Below are positions 7,842 to 15,778 of a stretch of 16,719 bases of DNA, piece by piece; the stretch's first letter is position 1, and each line of letters begins with the position of its first letter. The notes beneath the pieces were generated by a model. The model searched no databases. It saw only the letters and a program-made list of their open reading frames with translations, and had not been told where the DNA came from. Position numbers and translations under genes: made by a program. The DNA is taken from NCBI GenBank assembly GCA_031552335.1, contig JAVBMQ010000215.1:1-16719 (forward strand), read 5' to 3'. The DNA is from JAISFI01 sp031552335. Lineage in GTDB: Bacteria; Bacteroidota; Bacteroidia; Bacteroidales; Azobacteroidaceae.

Positions 7842-9353
7842 ATGCCTGAAAGAAAAGTCAGAGTTCGTTTTGCCCCCAGTCCAACGGGGCCATTACATAT
7901 CGGAGGTGTACGAACAGCCTTATATAATTATTTATTTGCGAAGAAACACCAGGGAGATTTTATCCTTCGTATCGAGGATACAGACTCCCAAAGATTCGTC
8001 TCCGGAGCAGAAGAATATATCATAGAGACTTTCAACTGGCTCGGACTTTCATTTGACGAGGGTGTTCATTCAGGAGGCCCTTGTGCTCCTTACCGTCAAT
8101 CCGAAAGGAAAGAAATCTACAAAAAATATGTTGATATATTACTGGAAAAGGATCTGGCATATATTGCATTCGATACTCCGGCTGAATTAGAAGCAAAGAG
8201 ATCGGAAATTCCCAATTTCCAGTATGATGCATCTACCCGCATGCAAATGCGTAACAGCCTGACACTTTCTGCAGAAAAAGTACAGGAACTATTAGACGCC
8301 GGAGAAAATTATGTTGTCCGCATCAAAATAGAACCTCAGGAAGATATTACGGTCAATGACCTGATCCGGGGAAAAGTTGTCATCAACTCTTCCATTCTGG
8401 ATGATAAGGTATTGTATAAATCGGCCGATCAGTTACCGACTTACCATTTAGCGAATATAGTAGACGATCACCTGATGGAGATCAGTCATGTCATCCGTGG
8501 AGAAGAATGGTTACCTTCAGCTCCTTTACACGTCTTACTATACCGGGCATTCGAATGGGAAGCGCCTCAATTTGCCCATTTGCCTTTGTTGTTAAAACCT
8601 GATGGCAATGGTAAACTCAGCAAACGGGATGGAGATCGTTTAGGCTTTCCTGTATTTCCTTTGGAATGGAAAGATCCTAAAACAGGAGAAATTTCCTCCG
8701 GATACAGAGAAGCGGGTTATCTGCCGGAAGCGGTTATCAACTTCCTTGCTCTTCTGGGTTGGAATCCGGGAAATGACCAGGAAATCATTCCTATACAGGA
8801 ACTGATCGAATTATTCTCTCTTGAAAAGTGTAGTAAAAGCGGGGCCAAATTCGATTATGAGAAAGGAAAATGGTTCAACCACCAATATATCCAATTAGCC
8901 GACAATAAAACAATTGCCGGCATGTTTCAACAAATCCTGAAAGAGAAACAGATTGAAGCAGACAAAGATTTTGTAACCTGTATCGTCAGACTTGTCAAAG
9001 AGCGTGTCAATTTTGTCAAAGAATTGTGGGAACAAGCTTCTTTCTTTTTTATTGCTCCCGAAACATATGATGAAAAAACCGTTCAAAAACGATGGAAAGA
9101 AGATTCCGGTCGGCAAATGGCAGAATTATCGGATGTTCTGGAAGGAGTAAATGATTTCTCTGCTGCAAACACGGAAGAAATAGTCAAAAACTGGATAGAA
9201 AACGAAGAATATCATTTAGGAAATGTGATGAACGCTTTCCGGCTGGCCATTGTAGGAGCATCCAAAGGTCCGCACATGTTTGATATCATTGCTGTACTTG
9301 GGAAAAAAGAAACCATCAGCAGATTACAAAAAGCCATTCAGGTGCTAAACTAA
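7842..9353 (+). CDS. gltX: Glutamyl-tRNA synthetase
   Basis: This 503-residue class I aminoacyl-tRNA synthetase charges tRNA-Glu with glutamate in the cytoplasm. The N-terminus VRVRFAPSPTGPLHIGG carries the HIGH-like motif (H19-G22), RIEDTD follows at 43-48, and KLSKRDGDR at 258-266 is the KMSKS-type loop. ISHVIRGEEWLPSAPLH (214-230) and HLPLLLKPDGNGKLS are characteristic of GlxRS proteins. The C-terminal 200 residues form the helical anticodon-binding part. The length, just above 500 residues, and the complete anticodon domain indicate full GltX and not a truncated queuosine-type paralogue. Whether it is discriminating, or also charges tRNA-Gln, cannot be read with confidence. It is followed after 5 bp by waaA, so the two are probably co-transcribed. 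Confidence 0.97.
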   Translation: MPERKVRVRFAPSPTGPLHIGGVRTALYNYLFAKKHQGDFILRIEDTDSQRFVSGAEEYIIETFNWLGLSFDEGVHSGGPCAPYRQSERKEIYKKYVDILLEKDLAYIAFDTPAELEAKRSEIPNFQYDASTRMQMRNSLTLSAEKVQELLDAGENYVVRIKIEPQEDITVNDLIRGKVVINSSILDDKVLYKSADQLPTYHLANIVDDHLMEISHVIRGEEWLPSAPLHVLLYRAFEWEAPQFAHLPLLLKPDGNGKLSKRDGDRLGFPVFPLEWKDPKTGEISSGYREAGYLPEAVINFLALLGWNPGNDQEIIPIQELIELFSLEKCSKSGAKFDYEKGKWFNHQYIQLADNKTIAGMFQQILKEKQIEADKDFVTCIVRLVKERVNFVKELWEQASFFFIAPETYDEKTVQKRWKEDSGRQMAELSDVLEGVNDFSAANTEEIVKNWIENEEYHLGNVMNAFRLAIVGASKGPHMFDIIAVLGKKETISRLQKAIQVLN

Positions 9354-9358
9354 TTACC

Positions 9359-10585
9359 ATGTATTCATTTGCGATAGCTTTATACTCTTTTGTCGTCAAA
9401 TTAATATCGCCCTTTCACAAGAAAGCAAAAAAAATGGTCAGAGGGCAGAAAGATACTTTTGATATCCTGGGAAAGAATATCCTTCCCGGAGAAAAGTATA
9501 TTTGGTTTCATGCTGCATCTTTAGGTGAATTTGAACAAGGAAGACCGTTAATGGAACGGGTTAAATCTCACCGGCCGGAATATAAAATTCTATTGACCTT
9601 CTTTTCTCCTTCAGGATATGAAGTGAGAAAAAACTATAACGGAGCTGATGTTATTTGTTACTTACCATTTGATTTACCCGGTAATGTAAAACGATTCCTG
9701 CAATTAGCACATCCGGATATGGCTATCTTTATTAAATATGAGTTCTGGATGAATTATCTGACGGAATTGCACAAAAAAAAGGTTCCGACTTATATCATTT
9801 CTGCCATTTTCCGTCCCAACCAAATCTTTTTTAAATGGTATGCAAAGCCTTACAAACATGTATTGAATACATATGACAAATTATTCGTTCAGGATAAAGC
9901 ATCTGCCGATTTATTGGCAAAGAATGGAATCTCAAATGTTATCACTTGTGGAGATACCCGTTTTGACAGGGTATTGGACATCCACGCTCAGGCTAAGGCA
10001 TTGCCTGTATTAGAATCTTTCTCTGAAAATACTGGAAAAGATCATACAATCATGGTTGCCGGAAGTTCATGGCCCAATGATGAAGAAGTTTTCATTCCCT
10101 ATTTTAACCAACATACTTCCATCAAATTAATCATTGCTCCTCATGAAATACATGAAGGACATCTGAAAGAAATCACTTCCCGCCTGAATCGTCCTTATAT
10201 CCTCTATTCTGAAGCTACAGAAGAGAATGTCAAACAAGTGGATTGCATCATTATGGATTGCTTCGGATTACTTTCTTCTACCTATAAATACGGGGCAATA
10301 GCATATATTGGCGGAGGATTCGGCACAGGTATCCACAATGCTTTAGAAGCTGCTGTATATGGTATTCCTGTTATATTCGGGCCTACATACCACAAGTTCC
10401 GTGAAGCCAAAGAACTGATCCTGTTTGAAGGAGGTTTTTCAATCAATGATGCAGATGATTTCAACAATCAAATAGACAAATTTATCTCCCAAACAGATGT
10501 GCTGACTACTGCCGGGAAAAATGCAGGTAATTATGTACATCAAAACGGTGGCGCGAGCGATATCATTTTCAACGAAATATTTTAA
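9359..10585 (+). CDS. waaA: 3-deoxy-D-manno-octulosonic acid (Kdo) transferase, GT30
   Basis: This 408-residue enzyme transfers Kdo from CMP-Kdo to the lipid A precursor at the inner face of the cytoplasmic membrane, the first step of lipopolysaccharide core assembly. A short hydrophobic N-terminus (about 2-18) followed by a basic patch (HKKAKKMVRGQK) provides the membrane anchor. The N-terminal domain has WFHAASLGEFEQGRPL, where E57 corresponds to the conserved family glutamate proposed as catalytic base. FIKYEFWMNY (about 123-132) and VAGSSWPNDEE are also family signatures. The C-terminal GT-B half contains IAYIGGGFGTGIHNALEAAVYGIPVIFGP, the sugar-nucleotide binding region. It begins 5 bp after gltX. 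How many Kdo residues it adds cannot be told. Confidence 0.95.
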   Translation: MYSFAIALYSFVVKLISPFHKKAKKMVRGQKDTFDILGKNILPGEKYIWFHAASLGEFEQGRPLMERVKSHRPEYKILLTFFSPSGYEVRKNYNGADVICYLPFDLPGNVKRFLQLAHPDMAIFIKYEFWMNYLTELHKKKVPTYIISAIFRPNQIFFKWYAKPYKHVLNTYDKLFVQDKASADLLAKNGISNVITCGDTRFDRVLDIHAQAKALPVLESFSENTGKDHTIMVAGSSWPNDEEVFIPYFNQHTSIKLIIAPHEIHEGHLKEITSRLNRPYILYSEATEENVKQVDCIIMDCFGLLSSTYKYGAIAYIGGGFGTGIHNALEAAVYGIPVIFGPTYHKFREAKELILFEGGFSINDADDFNNQIDKFISQTDVLTTAGKNAGNYVHQNGGASDIIFNEIF

Positions 10586-10626
10586 TTCTGATTTATTTCT
10601 GTTGTTCTTTTTATAAATGACATTTT

Positions 10627-10724
10627 AATAGGACACGAATTGAACGAATGAAACGAATAGTAACGAATCTTTTAAATTTTGAATTCGTTACTATTCGTTT
10701 CATTCGTTCAATTCGTGTCCTATT
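10627..10724. repeat. Perfect 42-bp inverted repeat made of CGAAT units
   Basis: Left arm 10627-10668 and right arm 10683-10724 are exact reverse complements over 42 bp, separated by a 14-base AT-rich loop. Each arm has four CGAAT units whose starts lie 9, 9 and 10 bp apart (left arm 10636, 10645, 10654, 10664). The right arm is followed by TATTTATTTTTTCT, so the transcript could form a long hairpin plus U-rich tail and end waaA transcription. The size and the perfect pairing are far beyond a normal terminator; a REP-like or MITE-like dispersed element, or a protein-binding array, are alternatives. The rest of the 234-bp waaA-sigma spacer is AT-rich with nothing else recognised. Confidence 0.85.
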
Positions 10725-10819
10725 TATTTTTTCTATGATTTGCTCGAAAAACAAAACTACTAGCAAAAAATTCAAGCACAATGTTATAATTTTCCTCCTT
10801 CATCGTCATTAATGTACAT

Positions 10820-11335
10820 ATGGATTTAGAACAGTTCAAATCGGATATAATTCCTCTTCGGACAAAGATGATTTCTCTTGCCCGGAAATTGATGGAAAAT
10901 GACACTGATGCTGAAGATATTGTCCAGGAAACTTTACTCCGCCTTTGGAATATCCGGATACAATTGAACAGTGTTGCCAATCCAGCCGGTTTTGCCATGC
11001 AGATCACGAAAAATATCTGTATCGACAAACTGAGAATCCAAAAAACGAACATTGACATCGATACTTTTCCCATCGGTATATCAGAAGAGACACCTTATAT
11101 CCATATGGAAAATACGGATGCTATAAATATCATTGGGAAAATCATTGAAAAATTACCTGAATTACAACGTCAAATCATCCATATGAGGGATATAGAAGGG
11201 TATGAACTGGAAGAAATCGCAACAATCACAGGGACACATGTCAGTGCTGTAACGATGAATCTTTCAAGAGCCAGAAAAAAGGTAAGAGATCAATTTATCA
11301 GTATGAATACATTCAAAATGACTGCAAATGGATAA
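10820..11335 (+). CDS. ECF-type (extracytoplasmic function) RNA polymerase sigma factor
   Basis: The 171-residue product has only sigma regions 2 and 4, the ECF layout. Region 2 (about 10-75) contains TDAEDIVQETLLRLW (29-43) and ANPAGFAMQITKNICIDKLR (53-72), the core-binding and -10-recognition helices. Region 4 (about 103-157) contains LPELQRQIIHMRDIEGYELE and a helix-turn-helix around ISEEIAT-like residues 130-150 (EEIATITGTHVSAVTMNLSR), ending in the usual RARKKVRDQ. The ATG at 10812 is out of frame and closed by TAG, so 10820 is the start. It overlaps the next gene by 8 bp, which encodes a single-pass membrane protein likely to hold it inactive. Such sigma factors often activate their own operon; I could not recognise a specific target promoter. 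Confidence 0.92.
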   Translation: MDLEQFKSDIIPLRTKMISLARKLMENDTDAEDIVQETLLRLWNIRIQLNSVANPAGFAMQITKNICIDKLRIQKTNIDIDTFPIGISEETPYIHMENTDAINIIGKIIEKLPELQRQIIHMRDIEGYELEEIATITGTHVSAVTMNLSRARKKVRDQFISMNTFKMTANG

Positions 11336-11819
11336 TAAAAATCATATAGAAATATTGCTGGAAAAATATTTCGAAGGAATGACTTCCATTGAAGAAGAAA
11401 AAATGCTTCGTGATTACTTCCAACAAGGAAATATTCCTGAATCACTGGAAATTTACAGGCCTATGTTTGCCTTTTTCAATCAAGAAATCTCAAAAGAATC
11501 TTCAGTGATTTCGGTAATTGGCAAATCCGAAACTGTCATCCAACAAACTGCTAAAAAACAAAAGAAAAACCTAATCATAATCCGTTGGGTTACGACCGGA
11601 ATAGCTGCTTGTTTTTTGATTTTCGCCGGAATTACTCTTCTCAACAAACAAGAAGAAAAACTCTTTGCTCATTCCAGAATATATATCAATGGGGAAAAAT
11701 ATACCGATATAGAAACCATTCGTTCCGGAACAATCAATACATTGAATGATCTTTTTGAAGGGAATGAAGAAATTTTTTCTGCTCAGATAGATGCTTTGGA
11801 TAGTTTTATCGACGAATAA
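11328..11819 (+). CDS. Single-pass membrane protein, probable anti-sigma factor
   Basis: This 163-residue protein starts inside the sigma gene (8-bp overlap), implying translational coupling. Residues 1-80 are cytoplasmic, acidic and helical, beginning with HIEILLEKYFEGMTSIEEEK and continuing with a 'MLRDYFQQGNIP' stretch. This layout (short helix, acidic turn, helix) is common in small Bacteroidota proteins following ECF sigma genes. One transmembrane helix spans about 83-105, and a roughly 58-residue extracytoplasmic tail follows. There is no HxxxCxxC zinc motif of the classical ZAS anti-sigma domain. The function is inferred from position and topology. The short outer tail, with conserved-looking aromatic and acidic residues, could sense an envelope signal or contact the two secreted products encoded next. 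Confidence 0.68.
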   Translation: MDNKNHIEILLEKYFEGMTSIEEEKMLRDYFQQGNIPESLEIYRPMFAFFNQEISKESSVISVIGKSETVIQQTAKKQKKNLIIIRWVTTGIAACFLIFAGITLLNKQEEKLFAHSRIYINGEKYTDIETIRSGTINTLNDLFEGNEEIFSAQIDALDSFIDE

Positions 11820-11835
11820 TAAAATATTTCATCAT

Positions 11836-12321
11836 ATGAAAATACATAAAAAATACTTGATTCTATTCCTCTTGTCTTTTTCCGTCCATTGGGTAGCAGC
11901 CCAAAATGGCCTGAAAATAGAACAAATATTCAAGAATTACGGTAAACAGAATGGTTCAATCTTAATTGAACTGGCCAATGACGTATTGGGAAACCAGACA
12001 AAAATCAACTTATATAAAAGTCTGATTATCAGTTCTTCAACAAGAGAAACCACAGATTCTACCCTTATAGCCATCGGATATGACATAAAAGATGGAAGTA
12101 AATTGATTGAAACACAGAAAGATGGAAAATTAGAACTTGGATATTATTTTCTAAAAAAGAAAGAAAATTCACCTGCTGAATATATCTTATACAAAAACAA
12201 GTCCAGAAAACTAACCTTGATTTATATCCGGGGAAATTTTCCGCCACAACAGCTGGAACAGGAATTGGATAAGCTAAAAGATTTATTTATCACTGTCAAC
12301 AAAAAACGAATTAAACTATAA
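11836..12321 (+). CDS. Small secreted protein of unknown function, third gene of the ECF operon
   Basis: The chosen ATG gives 161 residues with a clean signal peptide: basic MKIHKKY, hydrophobic LILFLLSFSV, then a cut near VAA-Q (about residue 22). An upstream in-frame start at 11791 would add 15 polar residues before the signal peptide and overlap the previous gene, so I reject it. The mature part (about 139 residues) is lysine-rich, with alternating helix- and strand-like stretches: IEQIFKNYGKQNGSILIELA, LYKSLIISSST, then LELGYYFLKKK and KLTLIYIRGNFPPQQLEQEL. There are no cysteines or catalytic motifs. I do not recognise the family with confidence; DUF4252- or DUF6108-like Bacteroidota proteins next to sigma genes have a similar shape. 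It is probably periplasmic. Spacing is 16 bp from the anti-sigma candidate and 5 bp to the next gene. Confidence 0.75.
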   Translation: MKIHKKYLILFLLSFSVHWVAAQNGLKIEQIFKNYGKQNGSILIELANDVLGNQTKINLYKSLIISSSTRETTDSTLIAIGYDIKDGSKLIETQKDGKLELGYYFLKKKENSPAEYILYKNKSRKLTLIYIRGNFPPQQLEQELDKLKDLFITVNKKRIKL

Positions 12322-12326
12322 TCATT

Positions 12327-13490
12327 ATGAAAAAGAATCTAATCATTATTTGTTTTTTATTTTTTTCTGTAAGTATCTTTTCAAAAAAGGTTATCAACCG
12401 ACCGTTCTTCAGCAATTCTACTCATGGTTATGTGAGCATAGAACAGGTCGAGATCAACGACACGGCCACTATTCTGAGAATGAAAGTCAATATGAAACCT
12501 TCGCATTGGTGGCGTATCAGCCCGGACACTTACATCCAGCCCAGTAACCATCCGGATCGTCTGAACATCACCCATGCCGAAGGAATTACCTTAGGGGAAA
12601 ACATGTACACCAAAAACGGCACAAGCACATTTACGCTCTTTTTCCCTCCGATCGATATGAATACCCAACAACTCAACTTCGTCGAAAGTGATTGTTCGGA
12701 TTGTTTCAAAATTTACGATGTAGATTTAACCGGAAATGGTATTGAAAATTTATACGACAACGAGGAATATGCTGCTGTAAGACAACCTGAATCCCAGAGA
12801 AAACAAGTTCCGAACACAGAAAAATCCAAGAGTTCGGTCACCTATAACGGCTCTGCATACAATGTATTGTTTTCCTGGAAAAAGAAAGCAAATGATCCAC
12901 ATTGGGCCAGTATAGGAATGGCTTTCGCCGATTTTGACGGCATGACGGATACCAATGGAGAACTCCGGACCAGCACCTCCTACTCTTTCATTCTCAATCC
13001 AATCGAATACAGTATCCCCTTGGATCATCACTGGCTGTTAGTAAGCGGTCTCGGTATCGACTGGACCCGTTACCATTTCAAAGGAAACATCGGATTGGAA
13101 GAAGTAAACGGTATAACCCAATTTGTACCGGCTCCTGCAGGTACTACATACAAATCCAGTAAATTGTTGACCTATTATCTTACAGTTCCATTGCTTCTGG
13201 AATACCAGACTAAGATTGCTAAAGAGCGTTCTATCTTCTTTTCCGGAGGATTTGTGGGCTATATCAGATGTTATTCCAAATCACAGGTAGATATGAATGT
13301 GGAGGGAGGAATCCAAAAAATAAACAAAGGAAGAGACCTGAATATCCTGCCGGTAAACGGACGATTTATGTTGCAGGCAGGGATTTCTAAAGTGAACTTT
13401 TTTGGTTATTATTCGCCATTTTCATTGTTTGAAAAGGATAAGGGCCCGGATATTAAGCCGGTAGGAATTGGGGTTATGTTGGATTTTTGA
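12327..13490 (+). CDS. Secreted two-part protein: beta-sandwich-like N-terminal domain plus outer-membrane beta-barrel
   Basis: The 387-residue product has a signal peptide (MKKNLIIICFLFFSVSIFS). Residues about 33-137 are strand-rich and resemble the domain that precedes thioredoxin-like TlpA domains in Bacteroidota proteins: VEINDTATILRMKV, then GTSTFTLFFPPID, then LNFVESDCSDCFKIYDVDL with C123/C126. A polar linker (about 140-172) follows. Residues about 175-387 alternate hydrophobic and polar residues in amphipathic strands with aromatic girdles and end in VGIGVMLDF; a C-terminal Phe and this pattern are typical of small outer-membrane barrels of the PorT/OMP_b-brl type. No thioredoxin domain is present. 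It is the last gene of the ECF operon, before a strong terminator. The role is unknown; an outer-membrane sensor or target of the sigma pathway is my inference. Confidence 0.72.
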   Translation: MKKNLIIICFLFFSVSIFSKKVINRPFFSNSTHGYVSIEQVEINDTATILRMKVNMKPSHWWRISPDTYIQPSNHPDRLNITHAEGITLGENMYTKNGTSTFTLFFPPIDMNTQQLNFVESDCSDCFKIYDVDLTGNGIENLYDNEEYAAVRQPESQRKQVPNTEKSKSSVTYNGSAYNVLFSWKKKANDPHWASIGMAFADFDGMTDTNGELRTSTSYSFILNPIEYSIPLDHHWLLVSGLGIDWTRYHFKGNIGLEEVNGITQFVPAPAGTTYKSSKLLTYYLTVPLLLEYQTKIAKERSIFFSGGFVGYIRCYSKSQVDMNVEGGIQKINKGRDLNILPVNGRFMLQAGISKVNFFGYYSPFSLFEKDKGPDIKPVGIGVMLDF

Positions 13491-13533
13491 CAGGAATAAT
13501 ATTTGAAATCATTTAATTTCATTACATAAAAAC

Positions 13534-13582
13534 AAAAGTGAAAAATAAGAGCGATATAATCTCGACCTTATTTTTCACTTTT
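13534..13582. terminator. Bidirectional intrinsic terminator between convergent genes
   Basis: Arms 13534-13549 and 13567-13582 pair perfectly over 16 bp (AAAAGTGAAAAATAAG against its complement), with a 17-base loop that can form a further 3-bp CGA/TCG stem. Both ends are T-rich when read outwards, so it can end the rightward ECF operon and the leftward peptidase operon. Confidence 0.8.
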
Positions 13583-13612
13583 TCTCAAAGGGATGATGTT
13601 GTACCTTTGAAA

Positions 13613-13644
13613 TTGACAATGATCATTTAATTATCAATTGTCAA
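13613..13644 (-). repeat. Short AT-rich hairpin after the peptidase gene
   Basis: TTGACAAT (13613-13620) pairs with ATTGTCAA (13637-13644); the stem can continue with a one-base bulge. Read leftwards it follows the peptidase stop by about 12 bp and is trailed by TTTC, so it might aid termination, but the stem is weak. Confidence 0.35.
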
Positions 13645-13655
13645 CTATCAATTAA

Positions 13656-15758
13656 TTACTTTACAAATCCCCTGTTTTTCAACAAATAAACCGGATTAGG
13701 ATCCGCTCCACGGAATTTTCTATACAACACAGCAGGATCTTCAGTATCCCCTTTTGACAGGACATTCTCCCTGAAAGAAGCAGCTGTTGCCGGATCAAAG
13801 ATTCCTTTTTCCTTAAACAGTTCAAAAGCATCTGCATCTAATACTTCCGACCACAGGTAGCTATAATATCCTGCTGAATAACCTCCATCGAAAATATGTG
13901 TAAAATAAGGACTTCTGTAACGAACGATGATTTCCGGAATCAATCCGATCTTATCCAAGGCATCTTTTTCAAATGCCCGAACATCCAGGTCTTTCACTTC
14001 CGTAATTGTAAACCAATTCATATCCAACAAAGCAGCGGCTACCAGTTCTGTTGTCATAAATCCTTGATTGAAAAGTGCTGCATTCTGCATTTTTTTCACC
14101 AATGTATCCGGAATAATTTCACCTGTTTGATAATGTTTGGCATACAACTTTAAAACTTCCGGTTCAAAAGCCCAATGTTCCATCACCTGAGAAGGCAATT
14201 CGACAAAATCACGGGCAACATTTGTTCCGGAAACACCTCTATAATTACACATAGAAAGCATTCCATGCAAAGCATGTCCGAACTCATGGAACAAAGTTTC
14301 CACTTCATCCGGAGTCAGCAATGAAGGTGTATCTCCTGTCGGTTTGGTAAAATTACCTATGTTATAAATCACCGGACGGATATTTTTGCCATTTTCTCTA
14401 TATTGCTCATTAAAACCTCCCATCCATGCTCCACCTCGTTTGCTGGCACGAGGGAAATAATCCAGATAAATCACAGCAATATAAGAACCATCTGAGTCTG
14501 TTACCTTGTAAGCTTTGGCCTCCGGATTATATACAGGAACTGAATCCAGCACTTCAAAATTCAACCCATATAATTTATTAGCAACTGCAAAAACACCATC
14601 ACGAACATTTTCCAATTGGAAATACGGACGTAAAGCTTCTTCATCCAGATCATATTTTTGTTTGCGGAGTTTTTCTGCATAATACCACCAATCCCAGGAT
14701 TGTAAAGCAAAATTACCACCTTCTTCGTTGACTAATTTCTGCAATTCATCCCGTTCTTTTTTTGCCTGTGGCAAAGCGTATTTCCAAATATCATTTAACA
14801 AACCATAAACCTTATCCGGAGTTTTAGCCATGGTTTCTTCCAAAACAAAATCTGCATATGTCTTGTAACCCAACAAATTTGCTTTCTCCAGACTGAGGTT
14901 TACTATTTTATTAATATTGGCTTTGTTATCAAACGCATTGTCATTATCTGCACGCATATACATAGCTTTGTATAGCTTTTCCCTCAGCTCTCTGTTATCT
15001 GCATACTGCATAAAAGGAATCCAACTGGGTTTGTGCAGGGTAAATACCCACTTCCCTTCCAAACCTGCCGCCTTTGCAGCATCTGCAGCTCCGGCTATGA
15101 TACCTTCCGGCAGTCCGGACAGATCTTCCTTATTATCAATGATCAATTGAAAGTTATTTGTTTCAGCCAATACATTTTGTCCGAACTTCAATGAATAAAG
15201 ACTCAAATCTTTATTGATCTGACGAAGTTTTCCTTTATCAGTATCTGACAACAAAATACCTGAACGAACAAATTTTTTGTAATATTTTTCCAACAAACGT
15301 TGTTGTTCCTTTGTCAATTGACCCGGATTTTCCGTATTCTGATCATACAATGTCTTGATCCGGCTAAAAAGCGTTTCATTCAGATAAATATTATCACTAT
15401 GTTCTGAGAGCTTCGGAGTAATCTCTTCACTCATCTTTTGCATGATACTATCAGTATCTGTCTGATCCAAAGAAAAGAAAACAGCAGTAACCCGTCCCAG
15501 TAATTCTCCGGAATTATCCAATGCCACAATTGTATTTTCAAAAGTAGGATCTTCACTATTATTAGCGATTGATTCTATATCTGCATTATGTTGCTTCATT
15601 CCTTCTTCAAAGGCCGGCATGTAATATTCTATCTTAATCTGATCGAAAGGGGGAACACCATAGGGCGTTTGAAACTCAGAAAAGAAAGGATTTTCTTCTT
15701 TTTTTGTACATGAAATCATAATCATGATAATACTGATGAATAATACTATTTTTTTCAT
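13656..15758 (-). CDS. M3-family zinc metallopeptidase, lipoprotein (Dcp/oligopeptidase A-like)
   Basis: This 700-residue peptidase should cut short peptides in the periplasm or at a membrane surface. The zinc site is HEFGH at 491-495 (TLFHEFGHALHGM), with E520 in RDFVELPSQ as the expected third ligand. The body matches the M3 family at FSEFQTPYGVPPFDQIKIEYYMPAF near the start, at GGAWMGGFNEQYR and at GGYSAGYYSYLWSEVLDADAF near the C-terminus; the last is a substrate-binding region. The N-terminus MKKIVLFISIIMIMISC ends in a lipobox with C17, so the protein is exported and lipid-anchored, unlike the cytoplasmic E. coli enzymes. It begins 20 bp after the DUF3467 gene and may be co-transcribed with it. 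Whether it is a dipeptidyl carboxypeptidase (Dcp) or an endopeptidase is not clear from sequence. Confidence 0.93.
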   Translation of the reverse strand: MKKIVLFISIIMIMISCTKKEENPFFSEFQTPYGVPPFDQIKIEYYMPAFEEGMKQHNADIESIANNSEDPTFENTIVALDNSGELLGRVTAVFFSLDQTDTDSIMQKMSEEITPKLSEHSDNIYLNETLFSRIKTLYDQNTENPGQLTKEQQRLLEKYYKKFVRSGILLSDTDKGKLRQINKDLSLYSLKFGQNVLAETNNFQLIIDNKEDLSGLPEGIIAGAADAAKAAGLEGKWVFTLHKPSWIPFMQYADNRELREKLYKAMYMRADNDNAFDNKANINKIVNLSLEKANLLGYKTYADFVLEETMAKTPDKVYGLLNDIWKYALPQAKKERDELQKLVNEEGGNFALQSWDWWYYAEKLRKQKYDLDEEALRPYFQLENVRDGVFAVANKLYGLNFEVLDSVPVYNPEAKAYKVTDSDGSYIAVIYLDYFPRASKRGGAWMGGFNEQYRENGKNIRPVIYNIGNFTKPTGDTPSLLTPDEVETLFHEFGHALHGMLSMCNYRGVSGTNVARDFVELPSQVMEHWAFEPEVLKLYAKHYQTGEIIPDTLVKKMQNAALFNQGFMTTELVAAALLDMNWFTITEVKDLDVRAFEKDALDKIGLIPEIIVRYRSPYFTHIFDGGYSAGYYSYLWSEVLDADAFELFKEKGIFDPATAASFRENVLSKGDTEDPAVLYRKFRGADPNPVYLLKNRGFVK

Positions 15759-15778
15759 GATATACTTTTATTTTAAAA

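Noticed and set aside
10627..10724. Insertion-sequence end or CRISPR repeat
   Set aside because: There is no transposase, no flanking duplication and no spacer pattern; the CGAAT units are too short and too close for CRISPR.
10720..11073. 117-codon open frame on the minus strand, preceded elsewhere by an AAGGAGG-like sequence
   Set aside because: It lies opposite the ECF sigma gene, has no recognisable domain, and ends inside the inverted repeat; it is a shadow frame.
13621..13655. Direct repeats of TATCAATT near the peptidase stop
   Set aside because: Two short AT-rich copies are expected by chance in such a spacer; only the weak hairpin was kept.
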